Under the pieces are notes generated by a model, which was not told where the DNA came from, ran no database searches, and saw nothing but the letters and a program-made list of their open reading frames with translations. Below, piece after piece: positions 17,115 to 26,213 of a stretch of DNA of 64,000 nt. Source of the DNA: Gracilimonas sp. (GTDB taxonomy: Bacteria; Bacteroidota; Rhodothermia; Balneolales; Balneolaceae); assembly GCA_022450045.1 (NCBI GenBank), contig JAKURD010000015.1, positions 16,767 to 80,766 on the forward strand. The letters are read 5' to 3'. Position 1 is the first letter of the stretch, and every line of letters begins with the position of its first letter. Position numbers and translations under genes: made by a program.

Positions 17115-18250
17115 CTCTCCTGCTTTGGATAACAACCCAATATCTTTAGTTCTTCGGCCTTAGCAGCAAGCTTTTCAAGCCCGTTTGAGACTTCCTCGTC
17201 TTCAATATTTCCATGAATATCGAGGTAGAATGAATATCTGAACGGCTCATTCATTCTTGGGCGCGATTCCAGCTTCGCCATATTGATCTTGTGGTTGTGC
17301 AGGATATTCAGGCATTCGATGAGTGAACCTTCTTCATTGGAAGTGACCATCATCAATGATGTTTTCGCGGGGATCTGAATATCTACCTTCACAGGCTCTC
17401 TGGCAGCCACTACAAAGCGGGTATAATTTTCACGCTGATTTGCAATGTCATTTTCAATCACGTGTAACCCATACAGATCTGCAGCATGGGCGCCGGCGAT
17501 AGCTGCCTGGGTGATATCTCCGTCTTCCAGGATCTTTTTAGCCGACATAGCCGTATCCAGGTATGATTCCACTTTACAGCGCGGTAATCTGGATAAGAAC
17601 GATGTGCACTGAGCAATGGCCTGGGGATGAGATAAAATCCGTCGGATCTTTGAAAGCTCAACCGGCTCTACTGACATCAGGCAATGCACCACTTTCAAGA
17701 TCTCCTCACCCACAATATGCACATTCTCCTTTCCTACAATATCATAGGTATCGTTGATGGAACCCGCCGTAGTGTTCTCTATCGGCAAGATCGCATAATC
17801 CACTTTCTCCTCCATCAGCGCCTGCGCAGCCTGTTGAAACGTGTCATACCCAATGGCATCTACTTTAGAGTACCGCTCACTGAAGTGGCGAGAAGCCGCA
17901 AGATGACTGTAAGCCCCATCCGTACCCTGATAAGAAACCCGGATCTGGTCACCGTCTGCTTTTTCATTCTGATGATCGACCAAGGAATGGGTTTGAAATC
18001 GCACCGAATTGGTGATGATCTCCCGAAATAAATGTTCCGCATAATACCGGTCTAAACCAACCTCATGTGCAAGGTCCCGAATATGATTCAGCAGCAGCTC
18101 CTCCCGTTCCAGATCACGAATGCCCTGTTCGTTCTTAAGTTTCAGCTCTGAGACTTTCTTCACCAGATCCTGTCGCTTAGCCAGTGCTTTTAAGATCGTG
18201 CGGTCAGTATCATCCAGCTTCTTGCGGATGGAATCTAAATTATCAGACAT
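17111..18250 (-). CDS. pheA: Bifunctional chorismate mutase/prephenate dehydratase (P-protein)
   Basis: The enzyme converts chorismate to prephenate and then phenylpyruvate for phenylalanine synthesis. The 379 residues contain an AroQ chorismate mutase (about 1-95; LDSIRKKLDDTDRTILKALAKR), then prephenate dehydratase (about 105-285) with YQGTDGAYSHLAA, YAILPIENTTAGSINDTYDI, LSHPQAIAQC and YTRFVV. A C-terminal ACT regulatory domain follows (about 298-375; ESRPRMNEPFRYSFYLDI), which is where phenylalanine feedback acts in the family. Its last codons overlap those of convergent xseA. No leader peptide or attenuator was seen upstream. Confidence 0.95.
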   Translation of the reverse strand: MSDNLDSIRKKLDDTDRTILKALAKRQDLVKKVSELKLKNEQGIRDLEREELLLNHIRDLAHEVGLDRYYAEHLFREIITNSVRFQTHSLVDHQNEKADGDQIRVSYQGTDGAYSHLAASRHFSERYSKVDAIGYDTFQQAAQALMEEKVDYAILPIENTTAGSINDTYDIVGKENVHIVGEEILKVVHCLMSVEPVELSKIRRILSHPQAIAQCTSFLSRLPRCKVESYLDTAMSAKKILEDGDITQAAIAGAHAADLYGLHVIENDIANQRENYTRFVVAAREPVKVDIQIPAKTSLMMVTSNEEGSLIECLNILHNHKINMAKLESRPRMNEPFRYSFYLDIHGNIEDEEVSNGLEKLAAKAEELKILGCYPKQES

Positions 18251-18319
18251 GTTTTACATATTCTTTTGAGTGAGTAGTGCAAAGTAGTAAATGTGTGGCC
18301 TTTTTAAAGGACCAATTCT

Positions 18320-19408
18320 TTATTCATCTTCATGCCAGCCAAACCTTCTCTGTAAGGAGTCTATGGTTAAGGAATGCCGTTCGGTGCCTCGTGTACCCAA
18401 GAGAAAACCAACGGGTTTAAGGCTTTCAACGTTTTCACACACGATCTTGAATAATCCCAGGTAAGGGATAATTATAAGCATGCCCGGCAGTCCCCATACC
18501 ATACCGGCGGCTATAAGTGAGAAGATAATCACCAGCGGGTTTATCTCTACATAGGAACCGGTGATATTCGGGGTGAGAATATTATTTTCAATGAATTGTA
18601 CGATCAAAAATTGAATGATCACCGCAATTGCTAAAGAAGGGCTTTGGGTTCCCAATACGAATAAAAGTACAACCCCATACCCAAGTACGGTTCCCAAATA
18701 AGGTATGAGATTGAACAGTGCGGCAATCACGCCAAATAGTAAAGCATATTCAATGCCGATTAAATAAAACCCAAGGGAATTTAATCCTACCAGAATAAAG
18801 CAGACGATCAAAAGTCCTTTTAGATATCGTGGAACCACCTCAGAAGCCTGATCAATAATGTTTTGCACGGTATCTTCTTGCTGGCTGTCGATAAGCATGG
18901 AAATAAAATCCCGAAATTTATTCCGATAAAAGAGCAGGAGAAAAGTGTAAACCGGTAATAAACCGATACTAAGCAGAGTGTTTGTTGTGGCATTGAAAAG
19001 TTGTGAGATGTATTGCCCTGTTTCTCCAAGATCTCTTATGAAACCGTCTATTCCATCACTGGAAATACCGGTAAATGCTGTAATGGAACCTAATATGGAC
19101 TGTAGATTGCCTTCAAACTGTTCTTTGATCTTCGGAAAGTCTTCTGTGAAGTTAGCCGATAAAGCACTAACGCTAAATATGATGCCTGCTAAAAACACGA
19201 TAAACCCGATCACTACGATCAGGTTTGTCACTATTCTCGGCACTTTGTGTTTTTCCAGCCAATCGGCGTATGGGAATAAAAGATAAGCCAGCATTATGCT
19301 CAGAAAAAGGGGCACCAACAGCTGCTGAGTCAGTATTAAGGCAGCAACTGTTAAAAATAGAAACGCCAGCCAGATGGCGGATCGAAGTAAAAGCGGGTAT
19401 TTTTTCAT
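18320..19408 (-). CDS. AI-2E family (YdiK/PerM-like) membrane permease
   Basis: The 362-residue protein has about eight hydrophobic segments. Two lie at the N terminus (LRSAIWLAFLFLTVAALIL, LLVPLFLSIMLAYLLFPY), followed by a soluble insert of about 70 residues with TGISSDGIDGFIRDLGE. A C-terminal block carries YLIGIEYALLFGVIAALFNLIPYLGTVLGYG and ENNILTPNITGSYVEINPLVII, the family signature. Members include exporters linked to AI-2, Na+(Li+)/H+ exchange and others, so the substrate is not predictable. It is probably monocistronic: a 490 bp gap lies upstream and pheA is 69 bp downstream on the same strand. Confidence 0.9.
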   Translation of the reverse strand: MKKYPLLLRSAIWLAFLFLTVAALILTQQLLVPLFLSIMLAYLLFPYADWLEKHKVPRIVTNLIVVIGFIVFLAGIIFSVSALSANFTEDFPKIKEQFEGNLQSILGSITAFTGISSDGIDGFIRDLGETGQYISQLFNATTNTLLSIGLLPVYTFLLLFYRNKFRDFISMLIDSQQEDTVQNIIDQASEVVPRYLKGLLIVCFILVGLNSLGFYLIGIEYALLFGVIAALFNLIPYLGTVLGYGVVLLFVLGTQSPSLAIAVIIQFLIVQFIENNILTPNITGSYVEINPLVIIFSLIAAGMVWGLPGMLIIIPYLGLFKIVCENVESLKPVGFLLGTRGTERHSLTIDSLQRRFGWHEDE

Positions 19409-19613
19409 AAAAAATTATATAAATATGTAGTAGTGTTGAGTCATCTGTGAAATGTCGGCAAGGGTTGCAACCCCTTGTCTCAGGTTACACTTCCCTTCCC
19501 ATAGCCTACTCACATTATGTACCTATTCCCTGTTTGGATTGGTAACAGATAACCACCTACCGGTATTCTACCCGGCAACTGAACATGGCCATGATGCCAG
19601 ACTCTTAAAGTAA
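19409..19613. other. Intergenic gap with one strong palindrome
   Basis: No gene is seen. A 19-base palindrome, CAAGGGTTGCAACCCCTTG, lies at 19459-19477, upstream of the AI-2E-family gene. It could be an operator or a hairpin in the leader. The remainder looks like degraded sequence behind the outer-membrane gene remnant at 19614. Confidence 0.35.
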
Positions 19614-19832
19614 TTAGTTAAAGAACTGATTCAATATCGACTTGGGTTTATTTCCTCCAAGTGGTATTCGGGCCGTTATGTTCCAGGTATTTCCCTTTTC
19701 ACTTAGCCTTCCTTTAGGATAGTAAAATCTTGTATAATCAAAAGCGAGGTAGCCCAGATCAATTCCAAATCCACCGGTTTGAATCGTATAGGGTAAGTTT
19801 AGTTCTGACGTTACACTTTCGCAGAGAATGAG
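19614..19832 (-). pseudogene. 3' remnant of an outer-membrane beta-barrel protein gene
   Basis: Reading the minus strand towards the stop at 19614-19616 gives about 70 codons without interruption and with no start codon. The translation is strikingly protein-like: SVTSELNLPYTIQTGGFGID, then LGYLAFDYTRFYYPKGRLSE, then KGNTWNITARIPLGG and a terminal ILNQFFN. The alternating polar/aromatic pattern is that of the last strands of an outer-membrane barrel. It lies just beyond the pgk terminator hairpin, and an in-frame stop precedes it. I read it as the truncated end of a lost gene. The exact family is not recognised. Confidence 0.5.
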
Positions 19833-19841
19833 TCAAGAACA

Positions 19842-19870
19842 AAAAAGCCGGATATAGTGCCCGGCTTTTT
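19842..19870 (-). terminator. Intrinsic terminator of pgk
   Basis: The stem AAAAAGCCGG (19842-19851) pairs with CCGGCTTTTT (19861-19870) around a 9-base loop. On the minus strand it is followed by a T-run. It sits 30 bp past the pgk stop codon. Confidence 0.8.
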
Positions 19871-19900
19871 AAAACATATCCATTCATATTCACTATTCTC

Positions 19901-21094
19901 TTACTTATCCGTCAGTGCCGATACCCCCGGCAACTCTTTCCCTTCCAGATATTCCAGGCTTGCACCACCTCCGGTTGAAACGTGTGATACCTTATCACTC
20001 AAGCCCGCTTGCTTGATAGCTGCAGCTGAATCTCCACCCCCAATGATAGTTGTTGCCCCGAACTTAGTTGCTTCCGCAAGAGCCTCTGCCACGGCAAAAG
20101 TTCCATCTGCAAAATTCTCCATTTCAAAAACTCCCATTGGTCCGTTCCAAACCACAGTTTTTGCCGATTTGATCACATTACCAAATGCCAGTGCTGACTG
20201 TGGGCCAATATCGAGTGCCATCCATCCGTCTTCGATACCGTCTTCATCTACTACTTTATGCTCCGCTTTATTGTTAAATTCTCTGGCAACTACAGAATCC
20301 AATGGCAACATAAATTTTACGCCGGTTTTCTCTGCTTTTTGCAACAGCTCTTTAGCAAGATCTACCTTGTCTTCCTCTACTAAGGAGTTCCCTACCGGCC
20401 AACCTTTGGCTTTGTAAAAAGTATAGGTCATGCCGCCGCCTATAATGATAGAATCAACTTTGGTAAGCAGATTTTCAATTACTCCGATTTTATCAGAAAC
20501 TTTTGCTCCACCCAGAATAGCTACAAATGGCCGGCCAGGATCGTTTATACTTTCTTCCAGATACTTGATCTCTTTCTCCAGTAAAAAGCCGGAAACCGCC
20601 GGTTGCAGGTATCTTGTAACTCCTGCCACGGAAGCGTGAGCACGGTGTGAACTTCCAAAGGCATCATTTACAAACAGATCTCCGTGAGCAGCCAGTTTTT
20701 TACTGAATTCCTCATCATTCTCTTTCTCTTCGGAATGAAAGCGCACGTTTTCGAGCACAACAATTTCACCGAATTCAGCTTTGGCTATTACGGATTCGGC
20801 TTTTTCTCCGATGCAGTCCTCAGCAAAATGTACTTTTGCATCTACCAATGCAGCCAGATGATCAGCTGCGGGTTTTAGAGAAAATTCAGGATCGTATTCC
20901 CCTGCCGGCCGACCGAGATGACTTGTTAAGATCAACAGTCCTCCATTCTCCACTACATGATTGATGGATGGCAGCGCCTGCACAATACGATTGTCATCTG
21001 TGATCTTACCATTTTCGATCGGTACGTTGAAATCCACGCGCATCAAAACTTTTTTATCTTTTACTTCGATATCGTTGAGAGTGAGTTTAGCCAT
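19901..21094 (-). CDS. pgk: Phosphoglycerate kinase
   Basis: Pgk makes ATP from 1,3-bisphosphoglycerate in glycolysis. The 397-residue protein begins at the ATG at 21094 ([25 protein letters not shown]). A TTG 6 bp upstream would add only two residues. Motifs: [104 protein letters not shown] and [12 protein letters not shown] terminator hairpin follows. It is probably monocistronic, and divergent from the cysteine desulfurase gene. gapA is not adjacent. Confidence 0.96.
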   Translation of the reverse strand: MAKLTLNDIEVKDKKVLMRVDFNVPIENGKITDDNRIVQALPSINHVVENGGLLILTSHLGRPAGEYDPEFSLKPAADHLAALVDAKVHFAEDCIGEKAESVIAKAEFGEIVVLENVRFHSEEKENDEEFSKKLAAHGDLFVNDAFGSSHRAHASVAGVTRYLQPAVSGFLLEKEIKYLEESINDPGRPFVAILGGAKVSDKIGVIENLLTKVDSIIIGGGMTYTFYKAKGWPVGNSLVEEDKVDLAKELLQKAEKTGVKFMLPLDSVVAREFNNKAEHKVVDEDGIEDGWMALDIGPQSALAFGNVIKSAKTVVWNGPMGVFEMENFADGTFAVAEALAEATKFGATTIIGGGDSAAAIKQAGLSDKVSHVSTGGGASLEYLEGKELPGVSALTDK

Positions 21095-21246
21095 GATCAA
21101 ACAATTAAATTATGTTTTGAATTCGGCTTGAAGGTACCAAGATCTAATCATGAAATGAAGTTTTGATAAACCCTTTTTCAGCCCTGCTTTTCACCCATAA
21201 TTTGGATATTTTCCTACACTAAAAATTAATTCAACTTATCCTATTC

Positions 21247-22407
21247 ATGCGAACGGTTTACTTTGATCATGCAGCAACCACCCCTTTAGACGAAAGAGTA
21301 CTTGAAACCATGCTTCCCTTCCTTAAAGACAATTATGGGAACGCTAATTCACCTCATCACCTTGGCCAAAAATCAAAAGTGATCGTAGAAGATGCCCGTG
21401 AAAAAGTAGCCGCTTTGATAGGTGCTGAGCCATCCGAGATCATCTTTACGAGTGGGGGTACCGAAAGTGATAATGCTGTTATTAAAGGTGTTTTGGCTGT
21501 TTCCGGAGATAAAAATGAAGTTATTACTTCTGAGCTCGAACATCATGCGGTGCTGCATACCGTGGAGCTTGCCAAGATACAGGGGGTGAAACCGGTATTT
21601 GCCAAAGCACGAAATTGCGGGACTATAACGGCAGATGCTGTAAAAGAAGTGATCACTGACAAAACAGCATTGGTTACTATCATGCATGTGAATAATGAGA
21701 TCGGAACCATTAATCCCCTGAAAGAAATTACTGACGTCTGTAAAGAACATGGTTTGCTATTTCATTCTGACACCGTTCAAAGCCTGGGTAAAATGCCCAT
21801 CAACGTGAAAGATCTGGGAGTTGATTTCCTGAGCGGAAGCGCCCATAAGATCTACGGGCCGAAGGGAACCGGTATTATGTATGTAAAAAATGGTTCACGA
21901 TGGATTCCTTGGATGAACGGCGGTTCCCAGGAAAGACGCCGACGTGGCGGAACATTAAACGTGCCTGGTATTGTAGGATTCGCAAAAGCACTTGAATTGG
22001 CTGTTGAAGAAATGGACGAGCATCAAAAACATTTCAAAAAGTTACGGTCTCTCCTTTTGGAATTGATGGATGAGAAACTGGATTTCAAATACACGGTAAA
22101 TGGTCCAAAAGATAAGGGAGTACCACATATTGTCAATCTTTCTTTTAGTGATCAAGAAGACCATTACATTGACGGCGAAATGCTGCTGCTGAATCTGGAT
22201 ATTGAAGGCATTTGTGCTTCTAACGGTTCTGCTTGTACTTCTGGTGCTGTTGAGCCTTCGCATGTGCTGAATGGTATTGGCATGGAGGAAGGTCTTGCCA
22301 AGTCAAGCATTCGTATCAGCTTTGGAAAACAGAATACCGAAGAAGATGTCAAGTACTTCGTTGAAACGCTGGATACTGTCCTGAACCGAATGTTTTCTTT
22401 AGCATGA
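21247..22407 (+). CDS. Cysteine desulfurase (NifS/IscS family)
   Basis: This PLP enzyme takes sulfur from cysteine for Fe-S clusters or tRNA thiolation. The 386 residues show YFDHAATTPLDERVLE at the start, FTSGGTESDNAVIKG, ELEHHAVLHT, HSDTVQSLGKMPI and the PLP lysine in GSAHKIYGPKG. The active-site cysteine is in CASNGSACTSGAVEPSHVL, and IRISFGKQNTEEDV is near the end. No iscU, iscR or thiI lies beside it, so the acceptor cannot be assigned. The LOG-family gene overlaps its stop by 4 bp (ATGA), implying translational coupling. Confidence 0.93.
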   Translation: MRTVYFDHAATTPLDERVLETMLPFLKDNYGNANSPHHLGQKSKVIVEDAREKVAALIGAEPSEIIFTSGGTESDNAVIKGVLAVSGDKNEVITSELEHHAVLHTVELAKIQGVKPVFAKARNCGTITADAVKEVITDKTALVTIMHVNNEIGTINPLKEITDVCKEHGLLFHSDTVQSLGKMPINVKDLGVDFLSGSAHKIYGPKGTGIMYVKNGSRWIPWMNGGSQERRRRGGTLNVPGIVGFAKALELAVEEMDEHQKHFKKLRSLLLELMDEKLDFKYTVNGPKDKGVPHIVNLSFSDQEDHYIDGEMLLLNLDIEGICASNGSACTSGAVEPSHVLNGIGMEEGLAKSSIRISFGKQNTEEDVKYFVETLDTVLNRMFSLA

Positions 22408-22958
22408 AAAAACATATTTGTGTGTATTGCGGCTCACGAAAAGGCAACTATCCTAAATTCCCTGAAATAGCAAAACAAGCCGGAAGAGAAATTGCCCAAA
22501 GAAATTGGGGAATAGTTTATGGAGGAGGAAGAGTAGGTATAATGGGAGAAATTGCGAATGCGGCTCTTACCGAAGGCGGAGATGTTATCGGAGTGATCCC
22601 AACCCAACTTAAAAATCGTGAAGCAGCTCATAAAGGCCTCACAGATCTCCACGAGACACAAGATATGCACACGCGAAAAGCTCTCATGGAGTCTTTATCA
22701 GATGCCTTTCTCGTTCTTCCCGGAGGATTTGGAACCCTTGATGAATTCTTTGAGATCTTAACCTGGCGGCAGCTTGGAATCCATAATAAACCCATATTTT
22801 TAATGAATGTGGATGGCTATTTCGATGGGCTCTTACAGTACACCAAAAATGCCGTGGAGCATGATTTCATCCACAAAGAAAGCTTATCATTGTTCCATGT
22901 CTGTGATGATCTGGATTCCTTTTTGCAGCAGCTGGAACGATTTTTTGAACTGAGTTGA
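22404..22958 (+). CDS. LOG-family protein (nucleoside 5'-monophosphate phosphoribohydrolase)
   Basis: The 184-residue protein carries the two LOG signatures: VYGGGRVGIMGEIANAAL (GGGxxGxMG) and PGGFGTLDEFFEILTWRQLG (PGGxGTxxE). Characterised members release free base from cytokinin-type or other nucleoside monophosphates. In bacteria without plant hosts the role is probably nucleotide salvage or stress. It begins inside the end of the cysteine desulfurase gene (ATGA overlap). The start MKKHICVYCGSRKGN is the usual one. Confidence 0.92.
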   Translation: MKKHICVYCGSRKGNYPKFPEIAKQAGREIAQRNWGIVYGGGRVGIMGEIANAALTEGGDVIGVIPTQLKNREAAHKGLTDLHETQDMHTRKALMESLSDAFLVLPGGFGTLDEFFEILTWRQLGIHNKPIFLMNVDGYFDGLLQYTKNAVEHDFIHKESLSLFHVCDDLDSFLQQLERFFELS

Positions 22959-23001
22959 TTTTGTTTGCCAATGGATCACTAAAATACTTAAGTGATATTT
23001 A

Positions 23002-23361
23002 ATGGCTAAAAAGAAACAAAATCATCCACTTCCTCCCTGTCCTTCCACTCCAAATTGTGTGAGAATTTCCCGGGATTTTAAAGCCGGAATAGAAGAAGTC
23101 TTTGAAATACTCATCCATATTTTTGAAGATGAAGCACACAAATTTGAAGTCATTGATCCCAGGCGGATAGAACTTCATGCCGTCTATCGCATTCCGGTTT
23201 TCGGATTTAAAGATGATGTAGATGTAATTCTGGAAGAGACTGAAGGAGTAACCACGGTTTTTATCCGAAGCGCCAGCCGTGTTGGAGCATATGACCTTGG
23301 GGTAAACAGGCGAAGGGTAAAGAGAATATTCGGAAAGTTAACATCAATGATAAGCGACTAA
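23002..23361 (+). CDS. DUF1499-family protein
   Basis: The 119-residue protein opens with a CPSTPNCVRI motif (residues about 13-22) and continues with a compact alpha/beta region ending VFIRSASRVGAYDLGVNRRRVKRI. The CPxTPNCV start and the SRSRxGxxDLGxNRxRxxxI end are typical of DUF1499. No signal peptide is present. It follows the LOG gene after 43 bp and precedes a small membrane protein, so it may belong to the same operon. The molecular function is not known. Confidence 0.85.
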   Translation: MAKKKQNHPLPPCPSTPNCVRISRDFKAGIEEVFEILIHIFEDEAHKFEVIDPRRIELHAVYRIPVFGFKDDVDVILEETEGVTTVFIRSASRVGAYDLGVNRRRVKRIFGKLTSMISD

Positions 23362-23407
23362 TTTTCGCTATATTCTAAATGAAATTTAAAAACTAACAGA
23401 TAGGAAT

Positions 23408-23848
23408 ATGTACACCGGTTTACTTCACGCACATTCAGGACTTAGATGGATCGTTTTAGTTTTAATTGTCTGGGCTTTATTCAAAGCCATTTCGGGTTGG
23501 AGCGGACAGAAAGAATATCAGAAATCAGATCGGCTTTCTGCACTTTTAGCACTGATCTTTACTCATATTCAGTTATTGATCGGACTGGTTCTTTATTTCA
23601 TCAGCCCTAAAGTCTCCTTTGAATCCGGAGTGATGGAAAGTTCAGTTCTCAGGTTCTATACTGTGGAGCACATTAGCATGATGATCATAGCAATAGCTCT
23701 TATTACCATTGGTTTCAGTACAGCAAAACGCATGGAAGCCTCTCTCGAAAAACACAAGAGGATCGCCATTACTTATGGTCTCGGCCTTCTGCTGATTCTT
23801 GCTTCTATCCCATGGCCTTTCCGCGGTTTGGGAACCGGCTGGTTTTAA
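23408..23848 (+). CDS. Small four-helix membrane protein, cytochrome-b-like
   Basis: The 146-residue protein has four hydrophobic helices (about 12-28, 43-65, 85-103 and 122-138). Histidines lie at helix edges: LLHAHSGLRW (8 and 10), FTHIQLLIG (about 52) and VEHISMMII (about 89), a spacing that could ligate haem. Homologues I recall in Bacteroidota relatives are named hypothetical or cytochrome B. The C terminus ends with a WPFRGLGTGWF motif. Electron transport is a guess from the histidines. It converges on the symporter gene. Confidence 0.65.
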   Translation: MYTGLLHAHSGLRWIVLVLIVWALFKAISGWSGQKEYQKSDRLSALLALIFTHIQLLIGLVLYFISPKVSFESGVMESSVLRFYTVEHISMMIIAIALITIGFSTAKRMEASLEKHKRIAITYGLGLLLILASIPWPFRGLGTGWF

Positions 23849-23899
23849 AACAAAGTGAATTCAATACAGAGTACTTTCTATTTTCTTTAGCAATAGACA

Positions 23900-23929
23900 T
23901 GGTCAGACGGCTTAAAGCCAGTCTGACCA
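23900..23929. terminator. Strong hairpin between convergent genes
   Basis: TGGTCAGAC (23900-23908) pairs with GTCTGACCA (23921-23929), with an inner GGCTT/AAGCC pairing. It lies between convergent genes (ends at 23848 and 24026) and could stop transcription both ways, although the T-run is weak. The words resemble the hairpins inside the long MITE-like elements (GGTCAGATGG/CCATCAGACC), so it may instead be a REP-like unit. Confidence 0.5.
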
Positions 23930-24025
23930 TTCTTGACGAGTTTGCAGGTTAATAAAGCAGAGCATATCCATCAGAGGGGGTATCCGTCAGATGGATTTTC
24001 TAAAACATTTTTATCCCTATTCACT

Positions 24026-25792
24026 TTATTGTGGATACCTGATACTCTCCACCATTTCCTGTACCTCTTCCGGAGGTTCCGGGAAGATCATTCCTACTGC
24101 AAACGCAACCAGAAGGTTGAGAATCATTCCAAGGGTGCCAATTCCCTCCGGTGAAATTCCAAACCACCAGTATTCAGGAGAATTAACTTCAGGGAAGGCG
24201 ATCTTGAAGAAGATCACATAGCCGAGTGTGAACAACAGACCGGCAATCATCCCTGCTACAGCTCCCTGCCGATTCATTTTCTTATAGAAGATCCCCAGAA
24301 TAATAGCCGGGAAGAAAGAAGCCGCGGCAAGTCCAAAGGCTATTGCCACTACCTCAGCAACAAAACCCGGGGGATTAATTCCAAAGTATCCCGCTACGAT
24401 AACAGCTCCCCCCGCAGAGATACGCGCCCACATCAACTCACTTTTATCTGAAATATCTGTTTTGATCTGCTTTTTGATGAGATCATGAGATACGGCCGTA
24501 GAGATCACCAATAGCAGTCCTGCCGCAGTTGAAAGGGCCGCTGCCAGTCCTCCGGCAGCTACTAATCCTGCAACCCATGCGGGTAGATTCGCGATCTCGG
24601 GATTTGCCAAAACCATGATATCCCTGTCCACATAGAGTTCATTGGGTCCTTCAACAGGTGCGTTATTAACTTTAACTTCCCCAAAGTTACCACGAACGAT
24701 CTCTCCGTCAACATTCCTCTTAATATCGGGAAGCCCGCTTATAGCCTCTCCGGGAGCATATGTTATAATACCATCTTCGTTTTTATCTATCCAGGTAAGC
24801 AATCCCGTTTCTTCCCAAACACTGAACCATTTAGGCATTTCTACGTACTCTTCCTCGTTTACAGTTTCCATGAGATTGTATTTGGCGAAGGCAGCAATGG
24901 AGGGTGCGGTGGTATAAAGGATCGCGATAAAGATCAACGCATAACCTACAGAGATACGGGCATCTTTCACTTTGGGAACCGTGAAGAAACGAACGATCAC
25001 ATGGGGAAGCCCTGCCGTACCAATCATCAAAGCTGCCGTGATAAAAAAGACATCCTGCATGCTCTTGGTTCCGCTTGTGTAAGCTGCAAAACCAAGTTCG
25101 GTATGAAGCTCATCCAGTTTTTCCAGAAGATACTGTCCGGAACCATCCGCCAGAGTTGACCCGAATCCAAGCTGAGGAATCGGATTCCCTGTCAGCTGAA
25201 AAGAGATGAAAAAAGCCGGTACCATGAAGGCAAAGATCAATACGCAATATTGAGCTACCTGGGTATAAGTAATTCCTTTCATTCCTCCCAACACCGCATA
25301 GAAAAACACGATCGCCATTCCAATGAGGACACCAATATCGATGTTCACTTCCAGGAATTTGGAGAATACCAATCCCACCCCGCGCATCTGTCCGGCTACA
25401 TAAGTGAAGGAAACGATCAGCGCACAAATAACCGCTATAGTTCGTGCAAAGTTGGAATAGTACCGGTCACCAATAAAATCAGGAATGGTAAACTTGCCAA
25501 ATTTCCGAAGATATGGAGCCAGCAAAAGTGCCAGTAAAACGTATCCGCCGGTCCAGCCCATCAGATAAACCGAACCGTCATAGCCCATAAATGAAATAAG
25601 GCCGGCCATGGAGAGAAATGAGGCTGCCGACATCCAGTCGGCTGCGGTAGCCATACCGTTTGTGATCGGGTTAACGTGAGCGCCGGCGATGTAAAAGTCA
25701 CTGGTGGAAGCGGCTTTCGCCCATATCGCGATTCCAATATAAAGCGTGAAGGTGATTCCAACTAAAATATAGGTCCAAACCTGAACATCCAT
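24026..25792 (-). CDS. Large Na+/solute (acetate-type) symporter
   Basis: The 588-residue sodium:solute symporter has about 13 membrane helices. It starts TYILVGITFTLYIGIAIWAK, then FYIAGAHVNPITNGMATAADWMSAASFLSM, the GYVLLALLLAPYLRKFGKFTIPDFI core and an AALSTAAGLLLVISTAVSHDL helix. A hydrophilic insert (about 300-395) is characteristic of the large subfamily paired with a DUF4212 small subunit. Relatives include acetate permease ActP. The partner gene lies 2 bp upstream. Likely substrates are short carboxylates, but this is inference. Confidence 0.9.
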   Translation of the reverse strand: MDVQVWTYILVGITFTLYIGIAIWAKAASTSDFYIAGAHVNPITNGMATAADWMSAASFLSMAGLISFMGYDGSVYLMGWTGGYVLLALLLAPYLRKFGKFTIPDFIGDRYYSNFARTIAVICALIVSFTYVAGQMRGVGLVFSKFLEVNIDIGVLIGMAIVFFYAVLGGMKGITYTQVAQYCVLIFAFMVPAFFISFQLTGNPIPQLGFGSTLADGSGQYLLEKLDELHTELGFAAYTSGTKSMQDVFFITAALMIGTAGLPHVIVRFFTVPKVKDARISVGYALIFIAILYTTAPSIAAFAKYNLMETVNEEEYVEMPKWFSVWEETGLLTWIDKNEDGIITYAPGEAISGLPDIKRNVDGEIVRGNFGEVKVNNAPVEGPNELYVDRDIMVLANPEIANLPAWVAGLVAAGGLAAALSTAAGLLLVISTAVSHDLIKKQIKTDISDKSELMWARISAGGAVIVAGYFGINPPGFVAEVVAIAFGLAAASFFPAIILGIFYKKMNRQGAVAGMIAGLLFTLGYVIFFKIAFPEVNSPEYWWFGISPEGIGTLGMILNLLVAFAVGMIFPEPPEEVQEMVESIRYPQ

Positions 25793-25794
25793 GA

Positions 25795-26052
25795 TCAGTC
25801 CTCCTGCACGTTAAATTCCTGATCCAGTTTGTTCATCAGATATACGTACACAAAGATGAGTATCACAAAAGTATAAATGGCCCCTTGCTGGGCAAACCAG
25901 AATCCGAGCTTGAATCCGGCTATCTGAATTTCATTTAATAAAGGGGTGAGCAATATCCCAAATCCGTAAGAAACCACGAACCAGATACTCAAAAGTATCC
26001 CCAGGTATTTCAAATTCTTTTTCCAATATCCTTTCAGGTCCCGTTCTGACAT
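25795..26052 (-). CDS. DUF4212 small subunit of Na+/solute symporter
   Basis: The 85-residue membrane protein has two helices (about 15-35 and 52-73). The signature is ERDLKGYWKKNLKYLGILLS at the start, and GFWFAQQGAIYTFVILIFVYVYLMNKLD. This is the DUF4212 family, regularly encoded just before the large symporter. The stop is 2 bp from the symporter start, so the two are translationally coupled. Confidence 0.93.
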   Translation of the reverse strand: MSERDLKGYWKKNLKYLGILLSIWFVVSYGFGILLTPLLNEIQIAGFKLGFWFAQQGAIYTFVILIFVYVYLMNKLDQEFNVQED

Positions 26053-26160
26053 ACTCTTGTAACCTCTATAGTTTTATTCCGGCTAAGTATGCAGGATTTG
26101 GAGGAAGGAATCAAATGGAGAAATTTCACTGAGAAGTCATCAAAAATATACAGAAATAAA

Positions 26161-26197
26161 AAAGCCATCAGCCTGAAATCATCCTGCTGATGGCTTT
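26161..26197 (-). terminator. Intrinsic terminator after the E1 dehydrogenase gene
   Basis: AAAGCCATCAG (26161-26171) pairs perfectly with CTGATGGCTTT (26187-26197). On the minus strand it comes 17 bp past the E1 stop and is followed by a T-rich run. It separates that gene from the symporter operon. Confidence 0.85.
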
Positions 26198-26213
26198 ATC
26201 TTAAAGAATAGAT

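Noticed and set aside
19841-19873. Terminator hairpin as part of the barrel-gene remnant
   Set aside because: An in-frame stop separates it from the protein-like region, and its position and T-run fit pgk termination.
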